A DNA stretch of 53,556 nucleotides from a bacterium (GCA_026394195.1 JAPKYS010000039.1:1-53556); one strand, 5' to 3'; numbered from the stretch's first letter, positions 1 to 8,596 are shown. The notes: generated by a model from the letters alone, not told the origin. Numbers and translations are program-made.

Positions 1-121
1 GCTTCTCTAAACCTAAAGCCTGCGCAAACAAGTCTTCCGTCGGGGATTGCATCGGGAACCTCCAGTTTGATGAGTGTTCCCTAGTATAATTAAAAATCTC
101 GACTTAATCAACCTTTACCCA

Positions 122-1442
122 TTCAAAATAGCGAAGAACCAAATATTGCAATGCTATTGCGAATGAAGGTGGTGGACATCTTTTGTTAGGGATCGCAGAT
201 CGCCCACCTCGTGAGGTCGTGGGTACACAAGCATTTAATAACCCAGTTGAAATGGCTGAAAAACTATTTTCCGCTGTTGGATTCCGGGTTAATATTGAAG
301 AGGTTTTACATCCAGATGGACGTGTATTAGTTTTTCACATCCCTTCGCGCCCGAGAGGAACTGCCTATAATTACGAAGGAGCTTATTTTATGCGGAGTGG
401 TCAACGATTAGTCCACATGAGCGAAGATCAACTTCGGAAAATATTTTTTGAAGGCAGACCGGATTGGTTAGAAGAACCTTCATTAACAAATCAAAGTCCT
501 CAGGATATTGTCGAATTATTGGATATTCAGAGGTATTTTGAATTACTTCGATTACCCCAACCTGCTACGCGTTCTGGTATTCTTGATCGACTGAAATCTA
601 ACTTTTTAGTCGATGAAAATGGCGGAGAATATACTATACGAAGAATTGGTGCCTTGCTTTTAGCAAAAAGACTGGACCGTTTTCCAGATCTCGAGCTAAA
701 AGCTCCTAGGGTGATTGTTTATTCTGGTAAATCAAAATTGGAAACTCGACTGGATCAGATAGGAGGAATGGGTTATGCAGTAGGATTTGATAAATTAATT
801 CAATTCATAATGGGGCAATTACCACAAAATGAGATTATTGAAGGTACGATTCGAAGAGCGATTAAACTAGTACCCGAAGTGAGTATTCGTGAGATTGTAG
901 CCAACGCAATCATCCATCAAGATTTTGCAGTTGGTGGGTCCAGGATATTAATTGAAATATACGAAGATCGTGTAGAATTGTCTAATCCGGGACTACCTAT
1001 CGTTCCGATAGACCGCTTTATTGATGGTTATCAATCTCGCAACGAGAGACTCGCAAGCCTAATGCGAAAATTTGGATTCTGTGAAGAAAAAAGCAGTGGC
1101 ATTGATAAAGTGATACATGCCGCCGAGGTATTTCAATTACCTGCACCAGATTTCAGAGCTGACCTTAACCGAACTTATGTTATAATTTTTGGGATTAAAA
1201 GCTTCGAGAATATGGATCGCAATGATCGAGTGCGAGCATGTTATCAGCACTGTGCTCTAAAGTGGGTTATGAAAGATTTCATGACAAACCAAACGCTACG
1301 AAACAGATTTAAGTTATCTGAAGGTAAAAGCGCCATTGCCTCTCAAATTATTACAAATACAATTGATACCGGTTTAATTAAGCTTGATGAGAGAGTGGGT
1401 GATTCAAGAAAATTTGCGCGTTATCTACCTTTTTGGGCTTAA
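122..1442 (+). pseudogene. AlbA_2/Schlafen-type ATP-binding regulator, N-terminus broken
   Basis: The open frame (TTG at 183) encodes an AlbA_2-type nucleic-acid-binding region followed by a GHKL-like HATPase_c_4 domain (EIVANAIIHQDF, then LSNPGLP and a KSSGIDKV stretch) and a C-terminal winged-helix-like tail. The hallmark KYCNAIANEGGG lies upstream of any usable start in the same frame, which is closed by TAG at 129-131. The expected EFKxAKNQ motif is still readable as FKIAKNQ at 122-142, but in another frame and with roughly ten residues missing before KYCNAIAN. I infer a small deletion plus frameshift, so the gene is probably decayed. A protein starting at TTG 183 would lack the core of the first domain. 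Family members act as transcriptional or stress regulators. An intact relative lies at 26729. Confidence 0.7.
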
Positions 1443-1570
1443 ATTTTTATTTAAGTGTTTACCGGTATTTTTATAGTCAATTACTCATAAAGTCAATAAT
1501 ATCAAGTTGATACTTATTTAAGCGATTGCCTTAAAACCCGCTTATATCAAGTCCGGTGAATAACACTTTT

Positions 1571-1592
1571 AGGGGCGCATGGCATGCGCCCT
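1571..1592. repeat. Free GC-rich palindromic element (GGCGCATGgCATGCGCC)
   Basis: An inverted repeat with core GGCGCATG/CATGCGCC, preceded by the AGGGG typical of the family. The same core occurs inside coding regions at 25396 and in remnants at 28596, and free at 11705. Here it sits between the first two genes. Confidence 0.75.
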
Positions 1593-1604
1593 GCGGGGTT
1601 GGGA

Positions 1605-1679
1605 GGTGGCACGGTCAGCTTGATGACCGTGAACAAATTAGATATTGATTAGCAGGGGCATCGAGCTGCCCCTGCCACC
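1605..1679. repeat. Structured intergenic element, possible three-way junction
   Basis: An outer stem GGTGGCA/TGCCACC (1605-1611 with 1673-1679) encloses two hairpins: ACGGTCA/TGACCGT with loop GCTTGA, and GCAGGGGCA/TGCCCCTGC with loop TCGAGC at 1652-1675. The outer stem and hairpins compete for one or two bases. It looks like a mobile structured repeat or an untranslated RNA fold. I see no second copy in the window. Confidence 0.5.
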
Positions 1680-1720
1680 CGCCAAGAGCCGTCAATAAGC
1701 AAATTAATCGGCTCAGGGTA

Positions 1721-1749
1721 TTGACATTGGCAAATTATTGTGTTATATT
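1721..1749 (+). promoter_or_regulatory. Sigma70-type promoter for the LVIVD protein gene
   Basis: TTGACA at 1721-1726, a 17-bp spacer, then TATATT at 1744-1749. It lies 38 bp before the chosen ATG at 1788 and overlaps the upstream TTG that would otherwise open the frame, which supports the downstream start. Confidence 0.8.
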
Positions 1750-1787
1750 GTTTACATTCTCTCCCCAAAACCTTAAAGGAGTCAGCC

Positions 1788-4379
1788 ATGATAGCGAAAA
1801 TTACAACCGCAACTCTCCTGATTATCCTCCTCAGTTTCTCCCCTGCAACCGCCCAAGACAGCCTGAATGTGACTAAGATGGGGCAATTAGCTTACTGGGA
1901 TCACGCCACAGATGTAGCAGTCTCCGGCTCCTATGCCTATGTAGCGGATGAATATGCGGGATTACGGATAGTCGATATCTCCAATCCAAACGCCATAGTT
2001 GAGGTGGGGCATTATTACATGCCCTATTATGAAAATGCAAAGGGAGTGGTGGTATCAGGTTCCTATGCCTATGTAGCGTCCGCGGGGTGTTTGCGGATCG
2101 TGGATGTCTCCAATCCTGCCGTTCCCTTCGAAGTAGGCTTCTATGTCTCGCCAGGGAATGCTTATGGAGTCGCGGTCTCTGCTTCTTATGCCTACATAGC
2201 GGATCAATTAGCGGGTTTGCGCGTAGTGGACATCTCCAATCCTGCCGCTCCCTTCGAGGTGGGTTTCTATGACACGCCAGGATCTGCTCGTGACGTGACG
2301 GTTTCAGGCTCCTATGCCTACGTGGCGGATTCGTATTCGGGCTTACGGGTGGTGGACGTCAGTAATCCCGCAGCTCCCTTTGAAGCAGGTTTCTATGACA
2401 CGCCAGGGCAGGCTTTTGATGTGGCAGTTTCCGGCTCTTATGCCTACATTGCAGATCAATCAGCGGGCGTACGTGTTGTGGATATCTCCAATCCAAGCAA
2501 TCCGATTGAAGTAGGCTTCTATGACACGCCAGGGCAGGCTCTTGGCGTGGCGGTTTCCGGCTCCTACGCCTACGTAGCAGATCATATTGCGGGACTGAGA
2601 ATTGTGAACATTTCCAATCCCGCTGCCCCATATGAAATAGGTTACTGTGATACGCCGGGAAGTGCACAAAAAACGGTAATTTCCAGCTCGTATGCCTACA
2701 TAGCGGATTATAATGAGGGTTTGAGGATCGTGAACATCTCAAATCCAACTAATCCCTTCGAAGTTGGCTACTATGCCGCCTCGGGACGTTGGGCCCATGC
2801 CGTAGTGGTCTCCGGCTCCTATGCCTATATAGCGAACGATTTTGGTGGTCTGAGCGTTGTGGATATTTCCGATCCAGCAACTCCATTCGAAGCGGGTTTG
2901 TACGACTCGCCAGGGTGTGCTCAAGGGTTGGCAGTTTCAGGCTCATACGCCTATGTAGCGGATAGTTGGTCAGGTCTGCGAATAGTGAACGTCTCTGACC
3001 CAACTACTCCCGTTGAAGTGGGCTACTGTGAAACGCCGAATTTAGCCGCAGGGGTTGCAATTTCTGGTTCATACGCGTACGTTGTGGATTATTATGACGG
3101 TTTGCGCATCATAAACGTCTCCAATCCAACCGCTCCTTATGAAACAGGCTTCTATCTCCCTCCGACACAGGCTTTTAACGTAGTGGTATCCGGAATTTAT
3201 GCCTATGTAGCGGGTGTGGATGCTGGTTTGCGAATCGTGAATATCTCCAACCCTGCCGCTCCCTTCGAAGCAGGCTTCTACAACACCCCCGGACTGGCTC
3301 TGGGTGTAGCAATTTCAGGACCCCTGGCCTATGTGGCAGATGAGGATGCGGGCTTACGGGTGGTGGACATATCCAATCCCGCCGCTCCATTTGAAGTAGG
3401 TTACTATGATACACCGGGTTATGCTCGTAGTGTCGTGGTATCCGGATCTTACGCCTATGTGGCGGACGCCGAGCAGGGATTATGTGTGTTAAACATCTTT
3501 AATCCAGCTGCTCCTTTTCCCGCGGGCTATTACAATACGCCAGGTTATGCTGAGGGCGTGGCGGTTTCCGGCTCTTACACCTACGTAGCGGATGGTGATT
3601 ACTTTGGTATTTACGCGTTTATTCCGGGGTTACCCTTAGATGTAAACACTAGTCCGGTCCATCCCCCCATTATCATTCCAGCCAACGGGGGTAGTTTCCA
3701 GTATAATATCAACGTCAGTAACCTGAGCGCGACGCCGGTTAACGCGCAACTCTGGAACAAAGTGCGCAATAATGCAGGTCAATATACCACGGTTTTCGGA
3801 CCGGTGACCCGGACGCTGCCAGCTGGTGCCTCTCCGACTCGAGTGCTCAGGCAGACCATTGCGGGGAGCATCTCGCCCGCAACGTTGTATTTTATCAGCT
3901 ACATCGGTACCTATCCAAACAACATCGCCGACAGCAGCTTCTTCACAATCGTTAAATTTCCGGGAAGCGATGGTGGACCCTGGATTTCGGAGTCGTATGT
4001 GACCGGAGATGTGTTTGATGAATTCGCAACGCAGAATAGCTCTCCGAGCATTCCTAATTCGTCATTCGTAATTCAAAATTGTTCCCCCAACCCTTTCAAC
4101 CCCACGACCAACCTGACCTTCACCCTGCCACAGGCGGCGAAAGTGTCGCTGGAGGTGTTCGATATCAACGGGCGTGTTGTAGGAGCGCAGGGTATGCGCC
4201 CGATGGTTGGAGGCGGTGGTTCTGAGGGCGCACGCAGTGCGCCCCTACAAGAGGCATCGTACACAGCCGGCACCCACACCATTCCCTTCGATGGAACGGG
4301 ATTACCGTCGGGCATCTACTTCGCCCGGCTGACCGCAGGAGAGTACTCAAGGGTGCAGAAAATGGTGCTGCTGAAATAA
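1788..4379 (+). CDS. Secreted LVIVD-repeat beta-propeller protein with T9SS-type C-terminal domain
   Basis: The ATG at 1788 follows AAGGAG and starts a clear signal peptide (MIAKITTATLLIILL...ATAQ). The mature part begins DSLNVTK, shared with two other proteins here. Fourteen LVIVD units of about 42 residues follow, each with SGSYAYVAD and GLRIVDISNP, expected to form beta-propellers on the cell surface. Next comes an Ig-like domain (PPIIIPANGGSFQYN...FISYIGTYPNNIADSSFFTI), then a FlgD-like/type A sorting domain (PNPFNPTTNLTF...LPSGIYFARL). The sorting domain carries an in-frame insertion of about 23 residues encoded by a palindromic DNA element at 4180-4249. The role is probably surface binding or adhesion; no catalytic motif is visible. 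The repeats are nearly identical in DNA, so copy number may vary. Confidence 0.9.
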   Translation: MIAKITTATLLIILLSFSPATAQDSLNVTKMGQLAYWDHATDVAVSGSYAYVADEYAGLRIVDISNPNAIVEVGHYYMPYYENAKGVVVSGSYAYVASAGCLRIVDVSNPAVPFEVGFYVSPGNAYGVAVSASYAYIADQLAGLRVVDISNPAAPFEVGFYDTPGSARDVTVSGSYAYVADSYSGLRVVDVSNPAAPFEAGFYDTPGQAFDVAVSGSYAYIADQSAGVRVVDISNPSNPIEVGFYDTPGQALGVAVSGSYAYVADHIAGLRIVNISNPAAPYEIGYCDTPGSAQKTVISSSYAYIADYNEGLRIVNISNPTNPFEVGYYAASGRWAHAVVVSGSYAYIANDFGGLSVVDISDPATPFEAGLYDSPGCAQGLAVSGSYAYVADSWSGLRIVNVSDPTTPVEVGYCETPNLAAGVAISGSYAYVVDYYDGLRIINVSNPTAPYETGFYLPPTQAFNVVVSGIYAYVAGVDAGLRIVNISNPAAPFEAGFYNTPGLALGVAISGPLAYVADEDAGLRVVDISNPAAPFEVGYYDTPGYARSVVVSGSYAYVADAEQGLCVLNIFNPAAPFPAGYYNTPGYAEGVAVSGSYTYVADGDYFGIYAFIPGLPLDVNTSPVHPPIIIPANGGSFQYNINVSNLSATPVNAQLWNKVRNNAGQYTTVFGPVTRTLPAGASPTRVLRQTIAGSISPATLYFISYIGTYPNNIADSSFFTIVKFPGSDGGPWISESYVTGDVFDEFATQNSSPSIPNSSFVIQNCSPNPFNPTTNLTFTLPQAAKVSLEVFDINGRVVGAQGMRPMVGGGGSEGARSAPLQEASYTAGTHTIPFDGTGLPSGIYFARLTAGEYSRVQKMVLLK
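4180..4249 (+). repeat. Palindromic element inserted in frame in the sorting domain
   Basis: Two hairpins, GAGCGCAGGGTATGCGCCC and GGGCGCACGCAGTGCGCCC, lie between outer GTAGG and CCTAC arms. They are translated as GAQGMRP...EGARSAPLQ within the loop that follows FDINGRVV. Confidence 0.85.
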
Positions 4380-4448
4380 TCGCAAACAACAGGTTGTAGA
4401 CTGCCTACACGGGGTGTACCAAAAGTACGCCCCGATTTGTTTTCTTAG

Positions 4449-4583
4449 CACTTCACCATCAGCTTCGAGGGCGACAAGATGACCAGTTTTAAGACGCAAG
4501 CCACACCGGGCGCGGGCATTATGGGCATCTACGGGCAGTTGGGCGTCAAAGTCCCGAAGCGGGAATTGGCGGGGATGCATTAG
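4449..4583 (+). pseudogene. Possible 3' fragment of an unidentified gene (44 codons)
   Basis: A frame open from 4449 reads FTISFEGDKMTSF...GVKVPKRELAGMH and stops just before a strong terminator. It has coding-like composition but no good start upstream, and resembles the tail of a larger protein. The only internal start is ATG at MTSFKTQ. I do not recognise the family. Confidence 0.3.
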
Positions 4584-4613
4584 GCAGGTTTAGAACCGAT
4601 TGCAAATGGCGGC

Positions 4614-4639
4614 GCGGCGCAGGCTGCGCCGCTTTTTTT
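4614..4639 (+). terminator. Rho-independent terminator
   Basis: GCGGCGCAG and CTGCGCCGC arms (4614-4622, 4624-4632) are followed by seven T residues. It is placed to end transcription of the preceding fragment or secreted-protein gene. An 11-G run follows. Confidence 0.8.
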
Positions 4640-4677
4640 GTGGGGGGGGGGGAGGTTACCGGAATGCGTCTCCCCAA

Positions 4678-4708
4678 CTTTTAACTTTTAACTTTCAACT
4701 TTGAACTT
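4678..4708. repeat. AT-rich 7-bp degenerate repeat (AACTTTN)
   Basis: Four to five units of ACTTTTA/ACTTTCA/ACTTTGA. The same motif recurs at 7028, 8368 (reverse), 21341, 47145 and 53344, always between genes. Confidence 0.7.
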
Positions 4709-5246
4709 ACATAACCATCACCATCCCATACCGGTTCATCTCCTGAGCGTAATCCGTCAATACCTCGATGGGATAGCCTGCTTTTCGCACGGTGGAAAAC
4801 ACGTCCACGGACAGCCCTTCTAAGGACGGGCGGGCGTTCTGCGGGTTGGGGCAGTCTTTGGGGTCGTCGGTGCATTCCGTGCAGAGGTTGCAAGGATCGA
4901 TGAAGAGCACGAACGCTTTGGGGTTGCCCGCCATGAAGACCGCTCGTTCCAGCTTCAGCAATCTTGCGTTGACGCTGCGGGTCCAGGCGTGCCGGTCTTC
5001 GGGTTTTTCCACCGCCTTGCTGAAGCGAAACAGCGCCGCCTCTTGATATTCCGAGAAGAACCGCTCGCACTCCGTCGGCGACGGCAGGTGCGGAGGGCAC
5101 GCCGCGGCTTTACCGTAATCCTGGCAGCCGAAGCGGCACTTCATGCGCACCCACGCAGCCACCACGATCTGCTTCGGATCGATCCAGCGAAAATCGGTGC
5201 AGCCGTGCTGCGCAAAAAGAGCCTCCAGGGTCTTGCGATCATCCAT
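4707..5246 (-). CDS. DUF2284 family putative metal-binding protein
   Basis: About 179 residues. The ATG at 5246 was chosen because GGGAG lies 7-11 bp upstream; the frame continues further upstream but without a ribosome site. Two Cys clusters identify the DUF2284 family: CRFGCQDYGKAAACPPHLPSP near the N-terminus and CNLCTECTDDPKDCPNP towards the C-terminus. The latter resembles a ferredoxin-like [4Fe-4S] ligand set. These proteins are predicted metal- or Fe-S-binding proteins of unknown role, probably cytosolic. It is transcribed in the same direction as the downstream-facing nitroreductase gene, with a hairpin-rich gap between them, so co-transcription is possible but not shown. Confidence 0.8.
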   Translation of the reverse strand: MDDRKTLEALFAQHGCTDFRWIDPKQIVVAAWVRMKCRFGCQDYGKAAACPPHLPSPTECERFFSEYQEAALFRFSKAVEKPEDRHAWTRSVNARLLKLERAVFMAGNPKAFVLFIDPCNLCTECTDDPKDCPNPQNARPSLEGLSVDVFSTVRKAGYPIEVLTDYAQEMNRYGMVMVM

Positions 5247-5364
5247 CTTGAGTTCTCCCATTTTTTGAGCACAACGCTTTATCCATTTGCCTTTAACACC
5301 CGATTGATGACAGTGAACAAAATAACATGACATTTATTAAGGTTCATTTAGTCGATGTTACCTC

Positions 5365-5476
5365 GCCCGAAAATGAATTTTCGGGCTAATTTATGGCTGT
5401 CCTTACAGGACGCTCAGAAGACGTCCCCTTCAGGGGACTGAAGCAGAGTAGCCCGGGAATTCATTCCCGGGGACTA
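5365..5476. repeat. Cluster of four short hairpins between two minus-strand genes
   Basis: Four inverted repeats in series: GCCCGAAAAT/ATTTTCGGGC (5365-5386), GTCC/GGAC (5399-5411), GTCCCC/GGGGAC (5423-5438) and CCCGGGAAT/ATTCCCGGG (5452-5471). The first and last share the layout 'G/CCCG-AAT-ATT-CGGG'. REP-like elements or a processed intercistronic spacer are both possible. Confidence 0.65.
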
Positions 5477-5487
5477 TTCTGACCAGT

Positions 5488-6060
5488 TTATACCTTTAAC
5501 ATCAGCTCATCCAACGGCTTGCGCTGCTGCGGCACCAGCTCGCGCACCCGATCCTTTTCCACCAGTTGTTCGGGATCTCCCAGGTAACCGATGGCGATCA
5601 TGGTCACGGGCTCCAGATCGGCAGCAAGATCGAACAGTTCCCGGGCTTTTTCGACAGAAAAGCCAGCCATGTTGTGCACATAGATGCCCATGGTCGTAGC
5701 CTGCGTGGTGAGATTGCCGATCGCCAGCCCCAGATCGTGAAAAGCCCACCGGTTGGGCTTGCCGCTTTTCTCGAATTGCGTCTTCACCAGAGTCAGCGCC
5801 AGCAGCGGTGCGGTTTTAACCCAGCTCTGGTTGCTCTCGGTCAGACAGGAAAAGAGCTTGCCGTACCGTTCGGGCTGATCGGGGGTGGTGTAGATGAAGC
5901 GCCAGGGCTGTTCGTTGGCACAGGACGCCGCCCAGCGCGCTGCTTCGAAGAGGGTCAGGATGCTCTCCGCATCCAACGGTCGGGCGGAAAAGGCGCGGGG
6001 ACTCCAGCGCTTCCGGATCAATTCATGGACCTCGTGCGAAGTTTCTGGTCTGGGTTTCAT
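5488..6060 (-). CDS. Nitroreductase family protein (FMN-dependent)
   Basis: 190 residues from the ATG at 6060, preceded by CAGGTGA; a longer frame upstream lacks a ribosome site. Typical nitroreductase features are RKRWSPRAFSARPLD near the start, EAARWAASCANEQPWRFIY (FMN-binding region), LALTLVKT, and the C-terminal AIGYLGDPEQL. Members reduce nitro compounds, quinones or flavins with NAD(P)H, or act as other flavin-dependent dehydrogenases. The substrate cannot be told from the sequence. It is the first gene of a minus-strand pair with the DUF2284 gene. Confidence 0.9.
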   Translation of the reverse strand: MKPRPETSHEVHELIRKRWSPRAFSARPLDAESILTLFEAARWAASCANEQPWRFIYTTPDQPERYGKLFSCLTESNQSWVKTAPLLALTLVKTQFEKSGKPNRWAFHDLGLAIGNLTTQATTMGIYVHNMAGFSVEKARELFDLAADLEPVTMIAIGYLGDPEQLVEKDRVRELVPQQRKPLDELMLKV

Positions 6061-6460
6061 TGATTCACCTGCGATGGTAAATGTCAGTTTATAGGCTGCT
6101 GGATCAGCTTCCACGACTTCAAATCCAGGAGGTTGAAGTCAATGTAATATCCAGCCAACCAAAAATCAAGCGCAATAACGACAGTTTCTAATTCGACCAG
6201 ATTTCGCCCCATCTGCCGGATAATATTCCGGATCATATTTCGATTGATAATGCATATCCTGCATCCATACGCGGGATGGTGCCGGAGCTTGTGATTATTA
6301 TTACAAGCGTATCTTCAAATATTTCCTGAAATTACTACGTAATATATGCACGGCATCAATTTTGCTCTATTATCCAACAAGGAGGATGATAAGGGCTGCA
6401 CTCAAAGCCCCCGGAGATGTAGAGATGCGTTGGCATACTTGAATTGACGGGGAGGATACC

Positions 6461-6754
6461 ATGAATCGACTTGCACTTAAAAAATCACCGTCCGCGCACC
6501 ACCTGAAGCTGAACGCTCTGCCGAACCCCTTCAAGCCTGCGACGACCATCAGTTTCACTCTGGCGCAACCCACCCGGGTGAAGCTGGAAATCTTCGACAT
6601 CGGCAGCCGGGTGGTGTCGGTTCCCTACATTGAAACCCTGATGCCGGGACCTCACTCCATCAGCTTCGACGGCGGCGGACTTCCGGCGGGAGTCTACTTC
6701 GCCCGCGTCAGCGCCGGCAAGAGCATCGAAGTAAAGAAGCTGATCCACCTGTGA
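6461..6754 (+). CDS. Orphan T9SS/FlgD-like C-terminal sorting domain protein
   Basis: 97 residues with GGGGAGG about 8 bp before the ATG. There is no signal peptide and no passenger domain. After about 18 residues it goes straight into LPNPFKPATTISFTLAQP, FDIGSRVV, HSISFDGGGLPAGVYFARVSAG and a C-terminal KKLIHL. This is the same module that ends the secreted repeat proteins of the window, without the palindromic insertion. It may be an expressed stand-alone domain or the surviving end of a deleted gene; the well-placed ribosome site favours the former slightly. The 345 bp upstream hold no recognisable gene. Confidence 0.7.
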   Translation: MNRLALKKSPSAHHLKLNALPNPFKPATTISFTLAQPTRVKLEIFDIGSRVVSVPYIETLMPGPHSISFDGGGLPAGVYFARVSAGKSIEVKKLIHL

Positions 6755-6844
6755 TGAGCAGGCGACGCATGAGCAGGACTGCGATCCTGACTGAAGAAAG
6801 CACGAATTCCTAAAACACGGTTGACGATAACTTGCAGGGAGGTA

Positions 6845-6958
6845 ATGATGCGTGCACTGGTTATACTGATGTTAACACTGATGGCGGTTGCCGCTTCCAG
6901 CTTTGCTGCTGTGGGCAACGCCGCCGTCTGGTACGAAGGCAGGTTGGTTGGGAAGTGA
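6845..6958 (+). CDS. Small secreted peptide, 37 residues, unknown function
   Basis: GGGAGG lies 3-4 bp before a double ATG. The product is almost entirely a signal peptide (MMRALVILMLTLMAVAASSFA) followed by a short mature tail ending YEGRLVGK. A strong terminator follows 34 bp downstream, which supports a discrete transcription unit. It could be a genuine small protein or the surviving 5' end of a truncated secreted-protein gene. No family is recognised. Confidence 0.5.
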   Translation: MMRALVILMLTLMAVAASSFAAVGNAAVWYEGRLVGK

Positions 6959-6991
6959 TATAGTGCACTATACTAACTTTGGATTTCATCA

Positions 6992-7022
6992 GGGCGCTTC
7001 CCAACGAAGCGCCCCTTTCTTT
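6992..7022 (+). terminator. Rho-independent terminator
   Basis: GGGCGCTTC/GAAGCGCCC stem with a 5-nt loop, then CCTTTCTTTTT. It ends the small-peptide transcript. Confidence 0.85.
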
Positions 7023-7027
7023 TTGCA

Positions 7028-7066
7028 GCTATAACTTTGAACTTTTAACTTTGAACTTTTAACTTC
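7028..7066. repeat. AT-rich 7-bp degenerate repeat (AACTTTN)
   Basis: Five units of the ACTTTGA/ACTTTTA type, adjoining the end of the minus-strand portal-like gene. Confidence 0.7.
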
Positions 7067-7072
7067 TTCTTC

Positions 7073-8350
7073 CTACATCCCCAGCCTGCGCTTCGCATCT
7101 TCTTTCGATAGATACCCCTTTTCCACCATGGAATCCACTGTGCGGAAGCGGATTTCGTCGGCATTGGCGCGCTCCAAAATGAACGGGTCCTGGTTCGGAG
7201 CGAAGAGATGCCGCGCGGTCGCGGTGCAACCGTGCAGCTTCAATTCGGTGTTGCGCAGCCAGTCCGCCAGCGCCGTCGCCGCCGCCTGAATGCTGTCGAC
7301 TTCCTGCATGAGCAGGTTATACTGCGCTCCCACCCAGTTCTGCGTAGTTCCGTGCGAACGTCCCAACACCCAGGGGAACAGTTTCAACGCCGTGATGACG
7401 TCTTCCAGGATCTGTTCCCGGTTGACCTTCCAGGTAAAGCTGCGTCCTTTTTCCCCGCCGATGACCGTGACCTCGACGTCCGACCAGGTGAAGAGATTCT
7501 GATCCGCTTCCAGGCTGCTGAATTGATCCACCGTCTGGTCAAAGTAGGCATTTATGCGCGCCAAGTATTCCTCTTCATGTTCATTTTCGAAAGCGCTGGG
7601 CGGCGTGACCTTGATCTGCAACCGCGGCGTCCCGGCATTATGCGACGATCGCGCCATGTCTTCCAGCAGCTTCTGCTCGATTTCCAGCACAAACGGCGCC
7701 GACGCCAGCGGTTCGATCCCCGCCGGGTTGGATACGTCCATTCCCAGAGTGGTGTAGAAGGTGCGTTCCGGAGCCAATGGAACCTCTGACCCGTCCTCGT
7801 TTTCATAGACGGCGCGGTAACGCCCCGACCGTTCCCAACGCACCCGGAAAGGATCTAAAGTGCGGAAGTAGTCGATGCCCGAACCGTCAGGCAGCAGCAC
7901 CAATTCACCGCAGAAACGCCCTAAAGTGAACAGCTCCAGGAACAGCCCCTCCATTAACCGGCTGACGCCGTTACAGCGCTGGTAGGGGTTTTCCAGGATG
8001 CGGGTATCCAGAGCGTCCAAGATCCCCTGAGCCCGGGCGCATTCAGCGTCCGATCCGGTAATTTCGACGGTCTGGGGCGTGGCAGCCAGACGCACCCACG
8101 CCCACACTGCCGCCCCGACGATGGGGACGTTATCCCGCAGGTAGCGGTAGAAGGACGCCTTGCTGCTGGGAGTGTAACTGAAGGATTCACTCCTTCGGGA
8201 ACTGCTCCACCCCCGGCTGTTCGACCAGGCGGGCAGAGCGGATACTTTCCGGGTGTACCCGCCGCGCACCCGCGCCGCCGCCACCGGCGTAATCAGCGGC
8301 TTGGGGCGGATGATTTCGGCAGGTTTCTGCTTGCGATTTAAACGAAACAT
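7073..8350 (-). CDS. Phage portal-like protein, solitary
   Basis: 425 residues with AGGAGC a few bases upstream of the ATG. The pattern fits tailed-phage portal proteins: a basic N-terminus, a central region with DPFRVRWERSGRYRAVYEN and RTFYTTLGMDVSNPAGIEPLASAPF, a PPSAFENEHEEEYLARINAYFDQ helix, and a C-terminal helical part (VDSIQAAATALADWL). Portals form the dodecameric DNA channel of the capsid. No terminase, capsid, tail or integrase gene is adjacent, so this is either a prophage remnant or a domesticated copy. Base composition matches the neighbours, which suggests long residence. The family assignment is from memory of sequence style rather than a clear motif. Confidence 0.6.
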   Translation of the reverse strand: MFRLNRKQKPAEIIRPKPLITPVAAARVRGGYTRKVSALPAWSNSRGWSSSRRSESFSYTPSSKASFYRYLRDNVPIVGAAVWAWVRLAATPQTVEITGSDAECARAQGILDALDTRILENPYQRCNGVSRLMEGLFLELFTLGRFCGELVLLPDGSGIDYFRTLDPFRVRWERSGRYRAVYENEDGSEVPLAPERTFYTTLGMDVSNPAGIEPLASAPFVLEIEQKLLEDMARSSHNAGTPRLQIKVTPPSAFENEHEEEYLARINAYFDQTVDQFSSLEADQNLFTWSDVEVTVIGGEKGRSFTWKVNREQILEDVITALKLFPWVLGRSHGTTQNWVGAQYNLLMQEVDSIQAAATALADWLRNTELKLHGCTATARHLFAPNQDPFILERANADEIRFRTVDSMVEKGYLSKEDAKRRLGM

Positions 8351-8367
8351 GAGAAGCTCCTTTGGTA

Positions 8368-8396
8368 AGTTGAAGGTTGAATGTTAAATGTTAAAA
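8368..8396. repeat. AT-rich 7-bp degenerate repeat, reverse orientation
   Basis: AAGTTGAAGGTTGAATG... is the reverse complement of the AACTTTN repeats elsewhere. It lies just upstream of the minus-strand portal-like gene. Confidence 0.65.
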
Positions 8397-8460
8397 GTTG
8401 GGGAGAGAGGAGGGTGCTGATGGAGGGACACGCTCCGTCGTGTCCTTTTGATCAAGGAGG

Positions 8461-8485
8461 GTAGGATAGACATTCCTGTCTGTCC
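8461..8485. repeat. Hairpin repeat GGATAGACA-TTCC-TGTCTGTCC
   Basis: An inverted repeat with one mismatch. An identical copy, including the preceding GTA, lies at 16890-16914. Confidence 0.7.
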
Positions 8486-8508
8486 GTTGGTGGATTCCTG
8501 TTCGTCTA

Positions 8509-8566
8509 AAAAAAGCCCGATTTCCGCTCTTGACCTCTTGACTTTTAGGAAAATTGGATGTATATT
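8509..8566 (+). promoter_or_regulatory. Shared leader/promoter module, copy 1 (hicBA)
   Basis: AAAAAGCCCGATTTCCGCTC leads into TTGACC, then TTGACT (8538-8543), a 17-bp spacer and TATATT (8561-8566). Nearly the same stretch precedes the retropepsin and HEPN-MNT units. Confidence 0.85.
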
Positions 8567-8596
8567 ATGTAGTAAGAAAAAACAGGAAGTAGCGAT

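Noticed and set aside
1900..3620. Regularly spaced DNA repeats of about 126 bp
   Set aside because: They are the coding repeats of LVIVD protein units, not a non-coding array.
4641..4651. Run of eleven G residues after a terminator
   Set aside because: A single homopolymer may be real or an assembly effect; there is no partner sequence to suggest a G-quadruplex array.
6064..6250. Minus-strand frame running upstream of the nitroreductase ATG
   Set aside because: No ribosome site or start, no recognisable motif, and the internal ATG has a clear AGGTGA.
6957..6971. Palindrome TATAGTGCACTATA
   Set aside because: It lies between a stop codon and a terminator with no promoter nearby; too short to call an operator.
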